Of a DNA stretch of 18,662 nt, positions 1-6,393 are shown one piece after another (within the stretch, counting starts at the first letter, position 1; every line of letters starts with the position of its first letter). The DNA comes from an uncultured Actinomycetes bacterium (GTDB lineage Bacteria; Actinomycetota; Actinomycetes; Nanopelagicales; Nanopelagicaceae), in the NCBI GenBank assembly GCA_903922325.1, contig CAIXTG010000171.1, positions 1-18,662 of the forward strand, in the 5' to 3' direction. The translations under genes were made by a program, and so were the position numbers. The notes beneath the pieces are model-generated. The model had not been told where the DNA came from, ran no database searches, and saw only the letters and a list, made by a program, of their open reading frames with translations.

Positions 1-129
1 ATCTGTGAAGCTCGCCGAATTGATCGCTCAGTGGAACGAATGGCGGCCATGGGGCAGCCAGATGAGTTGGCTCAATATAATAAGTACCTACAAGAACTTG
101 CAGATCGCGAACGTCGGTCTGGCAAATAA
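1..129 (+). CDS. 3' end of an unidentified gene (partial)
   Basis: An open frame runs from base 1 to a TAA stop at 127-129 and gives 42 C-terminal residues. The tail is strongly charged and probably helical, ending ELADRERRSGK, with an RRIDRSVERM stretch near its beginning; there is no membrane segment or recognisable motif in what is visible. The stop lies 14 nt before the acyl-CoA dehydrogenase start, in the same direction, so the two genes may be co-transcribed. I do not recognise the family; the charged tail could be the cytoplasmic end of a membrane protein or part of a soluble protein. That it is coding rests on the open frame, the compact spacing and the absence of any competing feature. 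Confidence 0.6.
   Translation: MCEARRIDRSVERMAAMGQPDELAQYNKYLQELADRERRSGK
76..81 (+). promoter_or_regulatory. Possible -10 box (TATAAT) for the acyl-CoA dehydrogenase gene
   Basis: A perfect TATAAT lies inside the 3' end of the preceding gene. A start site near base 88 would give a leader of about 56 nt that contains the GGAG ribosome binding site at 135-138. No convincing -35 box is seen at the right spacing, and the hexamer also simply encodes part of Gln-Tyr-Asn, so this is tentative. Confidence 0.28.
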
Positions 130-143
130 GTGATGGAGTAACA

Positions 144-1289
144 ATGGACGCGCTCTTTGATTTACCAAGCGAGTATAAAGATTTGCGCGCAAGTGTTCGC
201 TCGTTAGCTGAAAATGAAATTGCTCCACACGCACAAGCTGTCGATGAAGATCACCGTTTTCCGCAAGAAGCGTTTGACGCGTTACAAAAAGCTGGCTTAG
301 CCGCTTCGCACGTACCAACCGAGTTTGGTGGCGAAGGTGCGGATGCACTTGGGGTAGCAATAATTATTGAAGAAGTTGCTCGCGTTTGCGGATCTTCCTC
401 ACTTATTCCGGCCGTAAACAAATTGGGTTCACTACCGCTGATGATCGGTGGAAATAAAGAGCAGAAAGAACGTTGGTTAACGCAGTTAGCTAAAGGTAAA
501 GGTTTCTCATATTGCCTATCTGAATCAGAAGCTGGCTCAGATGCGGCATCAATGCGCACTAAGGCAGTTCAGAGTGGCGATAAGTGGATCCTTAACGGCA
601 GCAAGAAGTGGATCTCGAACGCTGGTTTCTCAGATTTCTATACAGTTTTAGCAACCTCAGATGCTTCGCTCGGCGCTAAAGGAATTACTGCGTTTGTAGT
701 TGAAAAGTCAGATCCTGGTGTTTCATTTGGTGCGCCAGAAAAGAAGATGGGCTTTAGAGGTTCGCCAACTCGTGAAGTTTATTTCGACAATGTTGAACTT
801 TCTGATGATCGTCGAATTAGTGAAGTCGGTAAAGGTTTTTCACTTGCAATGGACACCCTCGATCACACTCGAGTCACTATTGCAGCTCAAGCTCTTGGCT
901 TAGCGCAAGGTGCTCTTGATGTGGCAACAAAGTACGCTCACGAGCGTAAGCAATTCAATAAATCGATCTTTGATTTTCAAGCAGTTCAATTCATGTTGGC
1001 AGATATGGCGATGAGCATTGAAGCAGCTCGCTTATTAACTTATGCCGCAGCTGTTAGATCAGAACGAAATGATGGCGATCTAAAGTTCTATTCCGCCTCA
1101 AGCAAATGTTTTGCAAGTGATGTTGCTATGAAAGTAACTACCGATGCAGTGCAGATTCTGGGTGGGTACGGTTACGTTTCAGATTATCCAGTTGAGCGAA
1201 TGATGCGTGATGCTAAGTTAACTCAGATTTATGAAGGCACTAATCAGGTGCAACGAATTGTGATTGCACGTAATCTTCCTAAATCTTAA
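144..1289 (+). CDS. Acyl-CoA dehydrogenase
   Basis: A flavoprotein that introduces the alpha-beta double bond in an acyl-CoA thioester and passes electrons to ETF, in the cytoplasm. The 381 residues match the usual length of short/medium or branched-chain family members. Visible landmarks are LSESEAGSD at 125-133 (the flavin/substrate loop of the middle beta domain), WILNGSKKWISNA shortly after, the ACAD helix with QFNKSIFDFQAVQ, and the C-terminal signature GGYGYVSDYPVERMMRDA followed by YEGT, where Glu364 is in the position of the catalytic base. The ATG is preceded by GGAG at 135-138, five bases away. The 3' end overlaps the convergent cyclo-ligase gene by 11 bp. Chain-length or branched-chain specificity cannot be read from the sequence, and no other catabolic gene is next to it. 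Confidence 0.95.
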   Translation: MDALFDLPSEYKDLRASVRSLAENEIAPHAQAVDEDHRFPQEAFDALQKAGLAASHVPTEFGGEGADALGVAIIIEEVARVCGSSSLIPAVNKLGSLPLMIGGNKEQKERWLTQLAKGKGFSYCLSESEAGSDAASMRTKAVQSGDKWILNGSKKWISNAGFSDFYTVLATSDASLGAKGITAFVVEKSDPGVSFGAPEKKMGFRGSPTREVYFDNVELSDDRRISEVGKGFSLAMDTLDHTRVTIAAQALGLAQGALDVATKYAHERKQFNKSIFDFQAVQFMLADMAMSIEAARLLTYAAAVRSERNDGDLKFYSASSKCFASDVAMKVTTDAVQILGGYGYVSDYPVERMMRDAKLTQIYEGTNQVQRIVIARNLPKS

Positions 1290-1833
1290 AACGCACTACT
1301 AAATCTGGCGTTGCCGCAGCATCTAATGGAATGTCATGCGGTTCACGCGGTAATTTCTGACTAGATAGCTCGCCATCGTGAAGTAAACCAATTTTCCAGG
1401 CTTGAACTTTTGGCAAGAAGCGATCGTAAAAGCCACCACCTTGACCCAGTCGATAACCATCGGAATCCATTCGAAGCGCAGGTACCAAGACCACATCGAT
1501 CGCTGCTAAATCAGTAAACGGTTGCCCAATTGGTTCGGCAATTTTAGTTTTAGTATTGAGTAGAGATTCATCACCATTCCATTGCACCCAGATCATCTCG
1601 GATCCATTGATGCGAGGAAGCAAAAGAGTTTTCCCAGTTTTAATTAAGGTCTGATTTAACAATTTAGTAACTGGTTCATCGCCGTATGAAAAATAGCTAG
1701 CAATTACTTGGGCAGCTGCGATCTCGGGACTTTGCGCCAAATGGGTAAATTCAATTGGGATGAAGCCATCGCGACGTTCGACTCGATATCGCTTGCGTAA
1801 TCGTTCTTTGTCAGACTTCACATCTTCATTCAT
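1279..1833 (-). CDS. fau: 5-formyltetrahydrofolate cyclo-ligase
   Basis: Converts 5-formyl-THF to 5,10-methenyl-THF using ATP, rescuing folate held in its storage form. The 184 residues are normal for the family. The N-terminus is basic (KERLRKRYRVERR), and the diagnostic C-terminal loop LGQGGGFYDR lies at 129-138, followed by IPLDAAATPDLVV near the end. The ATG at 1833 has AGGGA seven bases upstream on the minus strand, so this gene probably has a short leader. In Mycobacterium tuberculosis the same enzyme (Rv0992c) also lies divergent to the galU-moeA1-rimJ group; here galU is absent from that place and only 45 bp separate this start from that of the MoeA-like gene. Confidence 0.93.
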   Translation of the reverse strand: MNEDVKSDKERLRKRYRVERRDGFIPIEFTHLAQSPEIAAAQVIASYFSYGDEPVTKLLNQTLIKTGKTLLLPRINGSEMIWVQWNGDESLLNTKTKIAEPIGQPFTDLAAIDVVLVPALRMDSDGYRLGQGGGFYDRFLPKVQAWKIGLLHDGELSSQKLPREPHDIPLDAAATPDLVVRFKI

Positions 1834-1862
1834 AGTTAAATCCCTAGGAAGTATCGAGTTAC

Positions 1863-1872
1863 AAAGTATGGT
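1863..1872. promoter_or_regulatory. Back-to-back -10 boxes of the cyclo-ligase/glp divergent promoter
   Basis: The ten bases AAAGTATGGT hold TATGGT on the plus strand (1867-1872) and TACTTT on the minus strand (1868 down to 1863), sharing the central TA. The plus hexamer stands exactly 6 nt before the glp ATG, which predicts a leaderless glp mRNA. The minus hexamer predicts a start near 1855 and a leader of about 22 nt with the AGGGA ribosome binding site for the cyclo-ligase. The whole intergenic space is only 45 bp. Confidence 0.5.
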
Positions 1873-1878
1873 GGGATT

Positions 1879-2790
1879 ATGTCAGAACACACGAAGGTAG
1901 ATGAGTTTCTCACCTCGCTAATTTCTATTTGTAAGCCGCTCGAATCATTTGATATGCCGCTGCTCGATGCTCACGGAGCAACTTTGGCTGAAGACGTTCA
2001 TGCTGGTGAGCGCTTGGTATTGCGTGCAGGGGCACGAATTAGGGCTACTCAAATTGGTTTAGCTGCCTCAATTGGTTTAGATCATTTACCAACTAGACCG
2101 CATCCGCGCGTAGTAGTTCTTTCGGCCGGCCCAGATTTAGTTGAGCCTGGGAAATCACTTACTGGCGATGAAGAATATGAAACTAATTCTTGGCTATTGA
2201 CTACAGCCGTTCGCGAAACAGGTGCGATTGGATACCGCGTTCACTCAATTCCAGATGACGAAGAACAATTACAACGAGTTATTGAAGATCAATTAGTACG
2301 CGCAGATTTAATTATCATTAGCGGCGAGCGCCAAGATGATTCCTTTGATTTAATTACTCGCACCTTAACTAAATTAGGCGAGATCACCACTGTTGATCTA
2401 GCTATTGAAGCAAGTGGCCGCCACAACTTTGGCACTATTGGTCCTGATAAAACCCCTGTTGTAACGCTTCCGGGTGATCCGATTTCGGCATATATCTCGT
2501 TCGAATTATTTATTCGCCCAATGATTCGAACTTTGTTAGGCGCAGCCACAATTCATCGCCCAGCGGTTAAGGCAAAGTTAGAAAAGCCAGTTGCATCGAC
2601 TGCCGGGCTACGGTCGTATATTCGCGCAATTCTTTCCGAAGATGGCGCTTCAGTTATGCCACTACCATCGCAAGATGAGCAGTCAACGCTCTCTGATGCA
2701 AATGCTTTTATTGCACTCTCTGAAAGCGATAGTGAAAAAGCAATCGGGCAAGAAGTAACTGTCGTTGTACTCGAGCGTCGATATATATAG
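1879..2790 (+). CDS. glp: MoeA/gephyrin-like protein (Glp) lacking the inserted domain; probable non-catalytic divisome scaffold
   Basis: The 303 residues align with MoeA family proteins (usually about 400) except for one block. After the N-terminal helix ending in AEDV (37-40) the sequence jumps to AGERLVLRAGARI (42-54), which corresponds to the GDVLLPAGTRL segment about 100 residues further on in ordinary MoeA. The part that should carry DNSAMDGYA and the MTGA motif is absent. The remaining motifs are also altered: LSAGPDLV (81-88) for LSTGDEL, SGERQDDSFD (148-157) for SGGVSxGxxD, IEASGRHNFG (176-185) in place of KPGKP-type lysines, and LPGDPIS (197-203) for LPGNPVS. The MPT-binding fold and C-terminal domain are kept. 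The family is shared by molybdenum insertases and the corynebacterial divisome protein Glp; the SepX/GlpR-like gene two places downstream favours the division role. Molybdotransferase activity looks unlikely. No good Shine-Dalgarno is present. Confidence 0.85.
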   Translation: MSEHTKVDEFLTSLISICKPLESFDMPLLDAHGATLAEDVHAGERLVLRAGARIRATQIGLAASIGLDHLPTRPHPRVVVLSAGPDLVEPGKSLTGDEEYETNSWLLTTAVRETGAIGYRVHSIPDDEEQLQRVIEDQLVRADLIIISGERQDDSFDLITRTLTKLGEITTVDLAIEASGRHNFGTIGPDKTPVVTLPGDPISAYISFELFIRPMIRTLLGAATIHRPAVKAKLEKPVASTAGLRSYIRAILSEDGASVMPLPSQDEQSTLSDANAFIALSESDSEKAIGQEVTVVVLERRYI

Positions 2791-2799
2791 GCCGCCGTC

Positions 2800-3399
2800 A
2801 TGAGCGATCGCATGTCTGATCAAAGTTGGCCGGTCGTTTTAAAAAGTAATGAATTAGTTTTGCGCCCGTTGCGATTGCGCGACCGAGCAAAATGGTTTGC
2901 GGTACGTGCTGAAAATCGTGAGTGGCTTACCCCTTGGGAAGCGACCTTGCCAAAGTTGCCAGAACATATTGATGGCGGAGATCTAATCTCAAAAAGGCCC
3001 TCTTTTTTCGAGATGGTGCGCATTTATAACCGCGATGGGCGCAGTGGCCGCACGATTTCACTGGCCATTTGGCAAGGCCCTAATCTGATTGGCCAGATAA
3101 CTATGGGTGGCATTATTTATGGCGCGCTTCGAGGTGCACATATTGGGTATTGGATTGACCGCCGTTTTGCCAATCGCGGATTCACAACGCAGGCAGTCGA
3201 AATGCTTACTGCATACGGGTTTGATGAGTTAGGCCTACATCGAGTTGAGATTAATTTGCGCCCGGAAAATAGCGCTTCTCGTCGGGTGGCCGAGAAAGCT
3301 GGCTTTATTTTCGAAGGCGACCGCCCCCGTTATTTGCATATTGATGGGGCATGGCGCGACCACATCTGCTTTGTAAAAGAGAATCCAGCAATTAAGTAG
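2800..3399 (+). CDS. rimJ: GNAT-family N-acetyltransferase, RimJ/RimL type
   Basis: An acetyl-CoA-dependent acetyltransferase of the kind that modifies protein N-termini; the real target is unknown. The 199 residues contain LVLRPLRLRD at the N-terminus, the acetyl-CoA binding motif A from about 114 to 136 (HIGYWIDRRFANRGFTTQAV), and the family motif around 157-169 (NSASRRVAEKAGF), followed by HIDGAWRDHICF. It starts 9 bp after the glp stop with no Shine-Dalgarno; a second in-frame ATG at 2812 is possible. The glp-rimJ-sepX order is conserved in actinobacteria, so translation or transcription of the three is probably linked, but this does not prove that RimJ acetylates a division protein. Confidence 0.92.
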   Translation: MSDRMSDQSWPVVLKSNELVLRPLRLRDRAKWFAVRAENREWLTPWEATLPKLPEHIDGGDLISKRPSFFEMVRIYNRDGRSGRTISLAIWQGPNLIGQITMGGIIYGALRGAHIGYWIDRRFANRGFTTQAVEMLTAYGFDELGLHRVEINLRPENSASRRVAEKAGFIFEGDRPRYLHIDGAWRDHICFVKENPAIK

Positions 3400-3446
3400 C
3401 GAGTCTTAAAGAGCTCCAAATACCCGATTTGAGCGTGAACCCCCTC

Positions 3447-3460
3447 TATCTTTAACCATC
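3447..3460 (+). promoter_or_regulatory. Possible leaderless promoter of the sepX/glpR-like gene
   Basis: The 61 bp between rimJ and the next gene contain TATCTT at 3447-3452, eight bases before the ATG at 3461, and no Shine-Dalgarno sequence. This fits a -10 box placing the transcript start at or within a few bases of the start codon. No clear -35 box is visible. Confidence 0.35.
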
Positions 3461-4237
3461 ATGGCATCTGGACTTATCTATCTCGCGATCGCCGGAATGT
3501 GGGTTTCCTACTTTCTGCCGCGTTGGATTCACGACCGCGAAGAGTTTTCCGGAAAATCAGTTGAGAGATACAAGAGCGCGTTAAAAGTTGTGGCTAGCAA
3601 TTCTCCAGGTGGCTTACCTGAAACTGGAATCATGCATACTGATTTAGATTTCGTCGCAAAGAACGCTCAAAAGATGTTACGCCGACGAATTATTTTTACG
3701 TTGTTAACTTTTTCCTTAGTAGCTACATCGGTGGGTGGAGTCATGAATAAATTACAATTCATTTACACATTGGTCCCAATCTCTGGAATCGCGCTTTACG
3801 TTGTGCAAGTACGTCGCGAAACAATCTCCGAGCGATTACAGCTTCGACGAGTTAAGCAATTACAACGCGAGACCAATGGTGTATCTACAACCAACTTAGT
3901 TGATGTCGTAACACCAAAAGCGACTACCGAACACTGGATTCCGCTCTCTGAACGCGAATTAACTGGCGTCGTTATTTTGCCAAAGGGAACAGCCGAAGAA
4001 CGTCGCACCTGGCAACCAGATGCGATTCCAGCCCCAACTTATTTGAGTGCGCCTAAAGCTGTGTCACAGAAGCGCATCATTGATTTAACTGAGCCCGGTC
4101 GATGGAGTGAAGAACAAGAGAAGTTGGCAATTGCAGCCCTTAATGCAGTTGCGCCATCGAAAGATGAAATCTTTGATCAAATTCTTGCCGATGAAGCTGT
4201 TGATCGTTTGAACGAAAGCAAAGTAGTTAACGAATAG
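3461..4237 (+). CDS. sepX: SepX/GlpR-like divisome membrane protein
   Basis: A 258-residue membrane protein. The N-terminus SGLIYLAIAGMWVSYFLP (3-20) is a membrane segment and matches the start typical of actinobacterial SepX/GlpR (Rv0996-like) proteins. It is followed by a charged linker, two further membrane segments at about 77-94 and 100-117 that form a hairpin, and a long polar C-terminal part from about 118. In Corynebacterium GlpR is the membrane receptor of the gephyrin-like protein Glp, and in Streptomyces SepX is a divisome component; those roles come from published work as I recall it, and the assignment here rests on the N-terminal motif, topology and position after glp and rimJ. 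The C-terminus (WSEEQEKLAIAALNA onward) is acidic and helical and could be a partner-binding tail. The stop codon abuts the pmt stop with no gap. Confidence 0.75.
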   Translation: MASGLIYLAIAGMWVSYFLPRWIHDREEFSGKSVERYKSALKVVASNSPGGLPETGIMHTDLDFVAKNAQKMLRRRIIFTLLTFSLVATSVGGVMNKLQFIYTLVPISGIALYVVQVRRETISERLQLRRVKQLQRETNGVSTTNLVDVVTPKATTEHWIPLSERELTGVVILPKGTAEERRTWQPDAIPAPTYLSAPKAVSQKRIIDLTEPGRWSEEQEKLAIAALNAVAPSKDEIFDQILADEAVDRLNESKVVNE

Positions 4238-5533
4238 TTAGATCCAAGAGGGTAGCCACATTCGGGCATACCAAGCATCATAAGTAATTACTTCACCGGT
4301 AAAAATCGGATAGAAGTAAATAAAGTTGAGCGCGATCAAAACAACTGCAACAGTTATAACAGCTTGTGAAATTTCCTTCCTGACCCTTGATTCCATTAGG
4401 TATTTCGCACAATAAACCAGGGCGAATATTAGGAAGGGCTCGAAAACAATTGCGTAGAACGAAAATACGGTGCGTTTTTGAAATAAGAACCAAGGTAAAT
4501 ATCCGGCAGCTAAACCAGCCCAGATAAAGATCGGCGTGAAATCGTTTTTCTTATTTAAGAAATTACGAAGTAAAAGTCCAAATACTACGAAGATCGCAAT
4601 TGTGCCGAACCACCAAAGAAGTGGTGTTCCCAACGCAAGCACTTCTTGTGAACAGCTTTCCGAACCGCAACCTTTAGGTGTGCCATAGAAGAAAGATGTT
4701 GGTCGCCCTTGTACTAACCAACTCCATGGGTTGGCTTGGTAAGAATGTTTTTCAACTAAGCCAGTGTGAAAGCCCAACATTTCGGCGTGATAGTGCCAGA
4801 AAGATTTAAGTGAGCTCGTTGACCAATTGCGATCCCAACCAAGATCGCTACGGAACCAACCGATCCAAGTAACCAGGTAAGTTGCAACTGGCAGCAAGCC
4901 GTATTGAATTGGAAATTTCAAAAATGGTTTAATTAGTTGGCGCCCAGAATGATTATTGCTAATTCGATAGAAAGTAATTAGTGCAAATACAACTAAGAAA
5001 TAAAGCCCGCTCCATATAGTCGCTGCCGCCAAACCAAATGCCAGCCCAGCCAGCCAGTGCCAATTTTTAAGCCATGCCCAAAGAGCTAGAACAACAAAGA
5101 AAGTAAGGAATAAATCAAGGAGAGCGGTTCTGGAGTGAACCAGTGCAAGACCATCTAGTGCTATTAGTCCACTGGCAAGTGCGGCCCAGCTATCTGATTT
5201 AAATAATTCTTTGGCAATCAAACCAACAATCAGAATTAAAAGTGAACCAAAAAAGGCAGATGCGATTCGCCAGCCAAATTCCTGGTCACCAAAGAGCTTT
5301 ATTCCAAGGGCAATTGCCCATTTACCAACTGGCGGATGAACAATGAATTCGGGTTTTAGGCCATCGACTTCGACGCCATATTTCAAATAATCTTGTGCGC
5401 CATTTACATAGTAGAGCTCATCGAAAATGAAGCCTTTTGGCTGACCTAAATGGAAGAGGCGCATGGCAAATGCGATCAGTGAGATCAAATAGATCGCATA
5501 TGGCGCTAGCGCTGATCTGGCGAACTGCTTCAT
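4238..5533 (-). CDS. pmt: Protein O-mannosyltransferase (GT39, Rv1002c-like)
   Basis: A polytopic membrane enzyme that moves mannose from polyprenyl-phosphate-mannose to Ser/Thr of exported proteins. From the ATG at 5533 the product is 431 residues. The first membrane helix is followed by the catalytic loop GFIFDELYYVNGAQDYLKYG with Asp38-Glu39, then HPPVGKW, GWRIASAFFGSL and about ten hydrophobic helices to the C-terminus. There is no MIR domain, as usual for bacterial members. A longer frame could start at 5578, but that would run into rsmI; the ATG at 5533 lies 6 nt after a TACGCT box on the minus strand, so I prefer it. The head-to-head arrangement with rsmI is the same as Rv1002c/Rv1003 in M. 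tuberculosis. The gene supplying polyprenyl-phosphate-mannose is not in this window. Confidence 0.9.
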   Translation of the reverse strand: MKQFARSALAPYAIYLISLIAFAMRLFHLGQPKGFIFDELYYVNGAQDYLKYGVEVDGLKPEFIVHPPVGKWAIALGIKLFGDQEFGWRIASAFFGSLLILIVGLIAKELFKSDSWAALASGLIALDGLALVHSRTALLDLFLTFFVVLALWAWLKNWHWLAGLAFGLAAATIWSGLYFLVVFALITFYRISNNHSGRQLIKPFLKFPIQYGLLPVATYLVTWIGWFRSDLGWDRNWSTSSLKSFWHYHAEMLGFHTGLVEKHSYQANPWSWLVQGRPTSFFYGTPKGCGSESCSQEVLALGTPLLWWFGTIAIFVVFGLLLRNFLNKKNDFTPIFIWAGLAAGYLPWFLFQKRTVFSFYAIVFEPFLIFALVYCAKYLMESRVRKEISQAVITVAVVLIALNFIYFYPIFTGEVITYDAWYARMWLPSWI

Positions 5534-5538
5534 GACGG

Positions 5539-5545
5539 TAGCGTA
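5539..5545. promoter_or_regulatory. Symmetric bidirectional -10 element for pmt and rsmI
   Basis: The heptamer TAGCGTA reads TAGCGT on the plus strand (5539-5544) and TACGCT on the minus strand (5545 down to 5540). Exactly 6 nt separate each box from a start codon: GTG at 5551 for rsmI and ATG at 5533 for pmt. Two leaderless transcripts starting 18 bp apart from one symmetric box are therefore predicted. No ribosome binding site is seen for either gene. Confidence 0.55.
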
Positions 5546-5550
5546 TGCGC

Positions 5551-6393
5551 GTGAGCTTAATTTTGGCAGCAACCCCACTTGGTAACCCAGGCGATGCCAG
5601 CGCGCGCTTAATTGCTGCGCTCACTGATGCCGATGTCATCGCTGCTGAAGATTCTCGACGCTTTCATCGCTTAGCTGCTGATTTAGGCGTGACCTTTACC
5701 GCTCGAGTCCTCTCTTTCTTTGAAGGAAATGAAGATGCTCGAACTCAAGAAGTTTTAGAGCTACTAAAGACTGGTTCAAAAGTAGTTGTTGTCTCAGATG
5801 CGGGCATGCCAACAATTAGCGATCCTGGTTTCCGTTTGATGCGCGATGCGATTGCAGCGAACATCGAAGTAAGCGTTCTACCTGGACCAAGTGCGGTCAC
5901 TATGGCAATTGCATTAGCTGGATTACCAACCGATCGATTTACTTTTGATGGTTTTGCACCACGAGCAAGTGGGGCGCGACAAAAATTTTACGAATCGTTG
6001 CGATTTGAAGAACGCACCATTGTTTTATTTGAAGCACCACATCGGTTAGCCGAATCATTAGCAGATGCGGTAACTGCAATTGGTGGCGAACGGCAAGGTG
6101 CCATCTGTCGCGAGATGACTAAGCGCTATGAAGAAACTATCCGGGGCACACTTTCAGAACTTCACAATTGGTCTGTCGGCAATGAAGTATTAGGTGAAAT
6201 TACTTTGGTAATTGCCGGAGCTCCAGTTGGTGATGCCGCAGCAACTTCGACAGAAATGGTCGCTCGAGTGCGTGAATTTGAAGGCGCCGGCATGGACCGC
6301 AAAGGCGCAATTGCTACCGTGGCCGAGGAATTTAAGATCCCGAAGAAAATCGTTTATGCCGCAGTCGTCGATGCCAATAAGATGTCCCAATGA
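5551..6393 (+). CDS. rsmI: 16S rRNA (cytidine-1402-2'-O)-methyltransferase
   Basis: SAM-dependent enzyme that adds the 2'-O-methyl group to C1402 in the decoding centre of 16S rRNA. The family signatures are LILAATPLGNPGDAS at the N-terminus, DVIAAEDSRR, VVVVSDAGMPTISDPG and VLPGPSAV, then LPTDRFTFDGFAPR. The 280 residues are typical. The frame also offers ATG at 5545, six bases upstream, but the GTG at 5551 gives the usual short N-terminus and is placed 6 nt after the TAGCGT box. The last codons overlap the metG start (ATGA), so it heads a tight operon rsmI-metG-tatD-ksgA-ispE in which two rRNA methyltransferases flank MetRS and TatD. Confidence 0.95.
   Translation: MSLILAATPLGNPGDASARLIAALTDADVIAAEDSRRFHRLAADLGVTFTARVLSFFEGNEDARTQEVLELLKTGSKVVVVSDAGMPTISDPGFRLMRDAIAANIEVSVLPGPSAVTMAIALAGLPTDRFTFDGFAPRASGARQKFYESLRFEERTIVLFEAPHRLAESLADAVTAIGGERQGAICREMTKRYEETIRGTLSELHNWSVGNEVLGEITLVIAGAPVGDAAATSTEMVARVREFEGAGMDRKGAIATVAEEFKIPKKIVYAAVVDANKMSQ
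6378..6389 (+). promoter_or_regulatory. Possible internal leaderless -10 box for metG
   Basis: TAAGAT at 6378-6383, inside the last codons of rsmI, stands exactly 6 nt before the metG ATG at 6390. There is no Shine-Dalgarno sequence at the metG start. The same spacing is seen at other starts in this window. Translational coupling through the ATGA overlap is the alternative explanation. Confidence 0.35.

Noticed and set aside
1990..2005. The short MoeA-like gene as a frameshifted or misassembled pseudogene
   Set aside because: The frame reads through the junction without a break, both flanks align with the expected family segments, and other motifs far from the junction are altered in the same protein, so gradual loss of enzymatic function fits better than a fresh error.
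2781..2789. ATATATATA tract at the end of glp as a promoter for rimJ
   Set aside because: It gives no TANNNT at the right distance from the rimJ start and no -35 box; it also encodes the C-terminal Arg-Tyr-Ile. Simple AT alternation is enough to explain it.
5534..5578. Upstream extension of pmt to an ATG at 5578
   Set aside because: It would overlap the start of rsmI by about 30 bp, adds residues not typical of the family and has no ribosome binding site, whereas ATG 5533 sits 6 nt after a -10 box.
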